Assembly (NCBI GenBank): GCA_002359825.1
Contig: DENY01000183.1
Location: forward strand, 2,432-9,524
Direction: 5' to 3'
Source of the DNA: Bacteroidales bacterium UBA2632
GTDB taxonomy: Bacteria; Bacteroidota; Bacteroidia; Bacteroidales; Dysgonomonadaceae
DNA length: 7,093 nt
Below the pieces are notes generated by a model that was given only the letters and a program-made list of their open reading frames with translations, did no database searches and was not told the origin of the DNA. Positions within the stretch are counted from its first letter, which is position 1; every line of letters begins with the position of its first letter. Below are positions 7,063 to 7,093 of this stretch, piece by piece. The translations under genes were made by a program, and so were the position numbers.

Positions 7063-7093
7063 AAATCGTAAATCGTAAGTTGTAAGTTGTAAG
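7063..7093. repeat. Period-7 tandem repeat upstream of gltD
   Basis: On the plus strand two copies of AAATCGT (7063-7076) are followed by two copies of AAGTTGT (7077-7090) and the start of another unit (AAG) at the window edge. The seven-base period is unbroken over 31 bases, and the two unit types differ at two positions. It begins only eight bases upstream of the gltD ATG, where the leader and ribosome-entry region should be. The full length is unknown because it continues past the edge. A change in copy number would shift promoter spacing or leader structure; any such effect is inference. Confidence 0.8.

Overview
The window carries five complete genes and one gene cut by the left edge, all on the minus strand. 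Reading in the direction of transcription (right to left) the order is: an NADPH-dependent glutamate synthase/Nfn-type flavoprotein subunit, 4-phosphoerythronate dehydrogenase (pdxB), a TPR plus OmpA-like lipoprotein, a short membrane sensor protein (KinB-like periplasmic part plus HAMP), a TrkH-type K+ channel subunit, and the first 53 codons of a secreted, probably outer-membrane, protein. The source looks like a member of the Bacteroidota, most likely Bacteroidales. The DNA is AT-rich, most starts lack a Shine-Dalgarno sequence, one promoter carries an exact TAnnTTTG -7 box, and the lipoprotein's OmpA-like domain carries the ASPDG variant I associate with this phylum. This is inference from features; no database search was possible.

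Right part (4418-7093): the glutamate synthase-like gene is followed after 52 bases by pdxB. No terminator or promoter is visible between them, so they are probably co-transcribed. The first binds two Fe-S clusters, FAD and NADPH; the second performs the second step of the DXP-dependent route to pyridoxal phosphate. A perfect period-7 tandem repeat lies just upstream of the first gene and runs into the window edge.

Middle (2545-4417): the lipoprotein gene looks like its own transcription unit. It has a good Bacteroidota-type promoter upstream and a clear rho-independent terminator downstream. The protein combines an N-terminal beta-rich region, a split OmpA-like domain and C-terminal TPR helices, suggesting a periplasmic scaffold at the envelope.

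Left part (1-2544): the sensor gene and trkH form a very tight pair. The sensor's TAA stop touches trkH's GTG start in the same reading frame, with no spacer. The sensor ends right after HAMP and has no kinase or other output domain. This pairing of a sensor without an output domain and a K+ channel is the most interesting point in the window. Beyond trkH is a 104-base gap with two inverted repeats, then the start of a gene with a signal peptide. I saw no RNA genes, CRISPR arrays, insertion sequences or phage genes.
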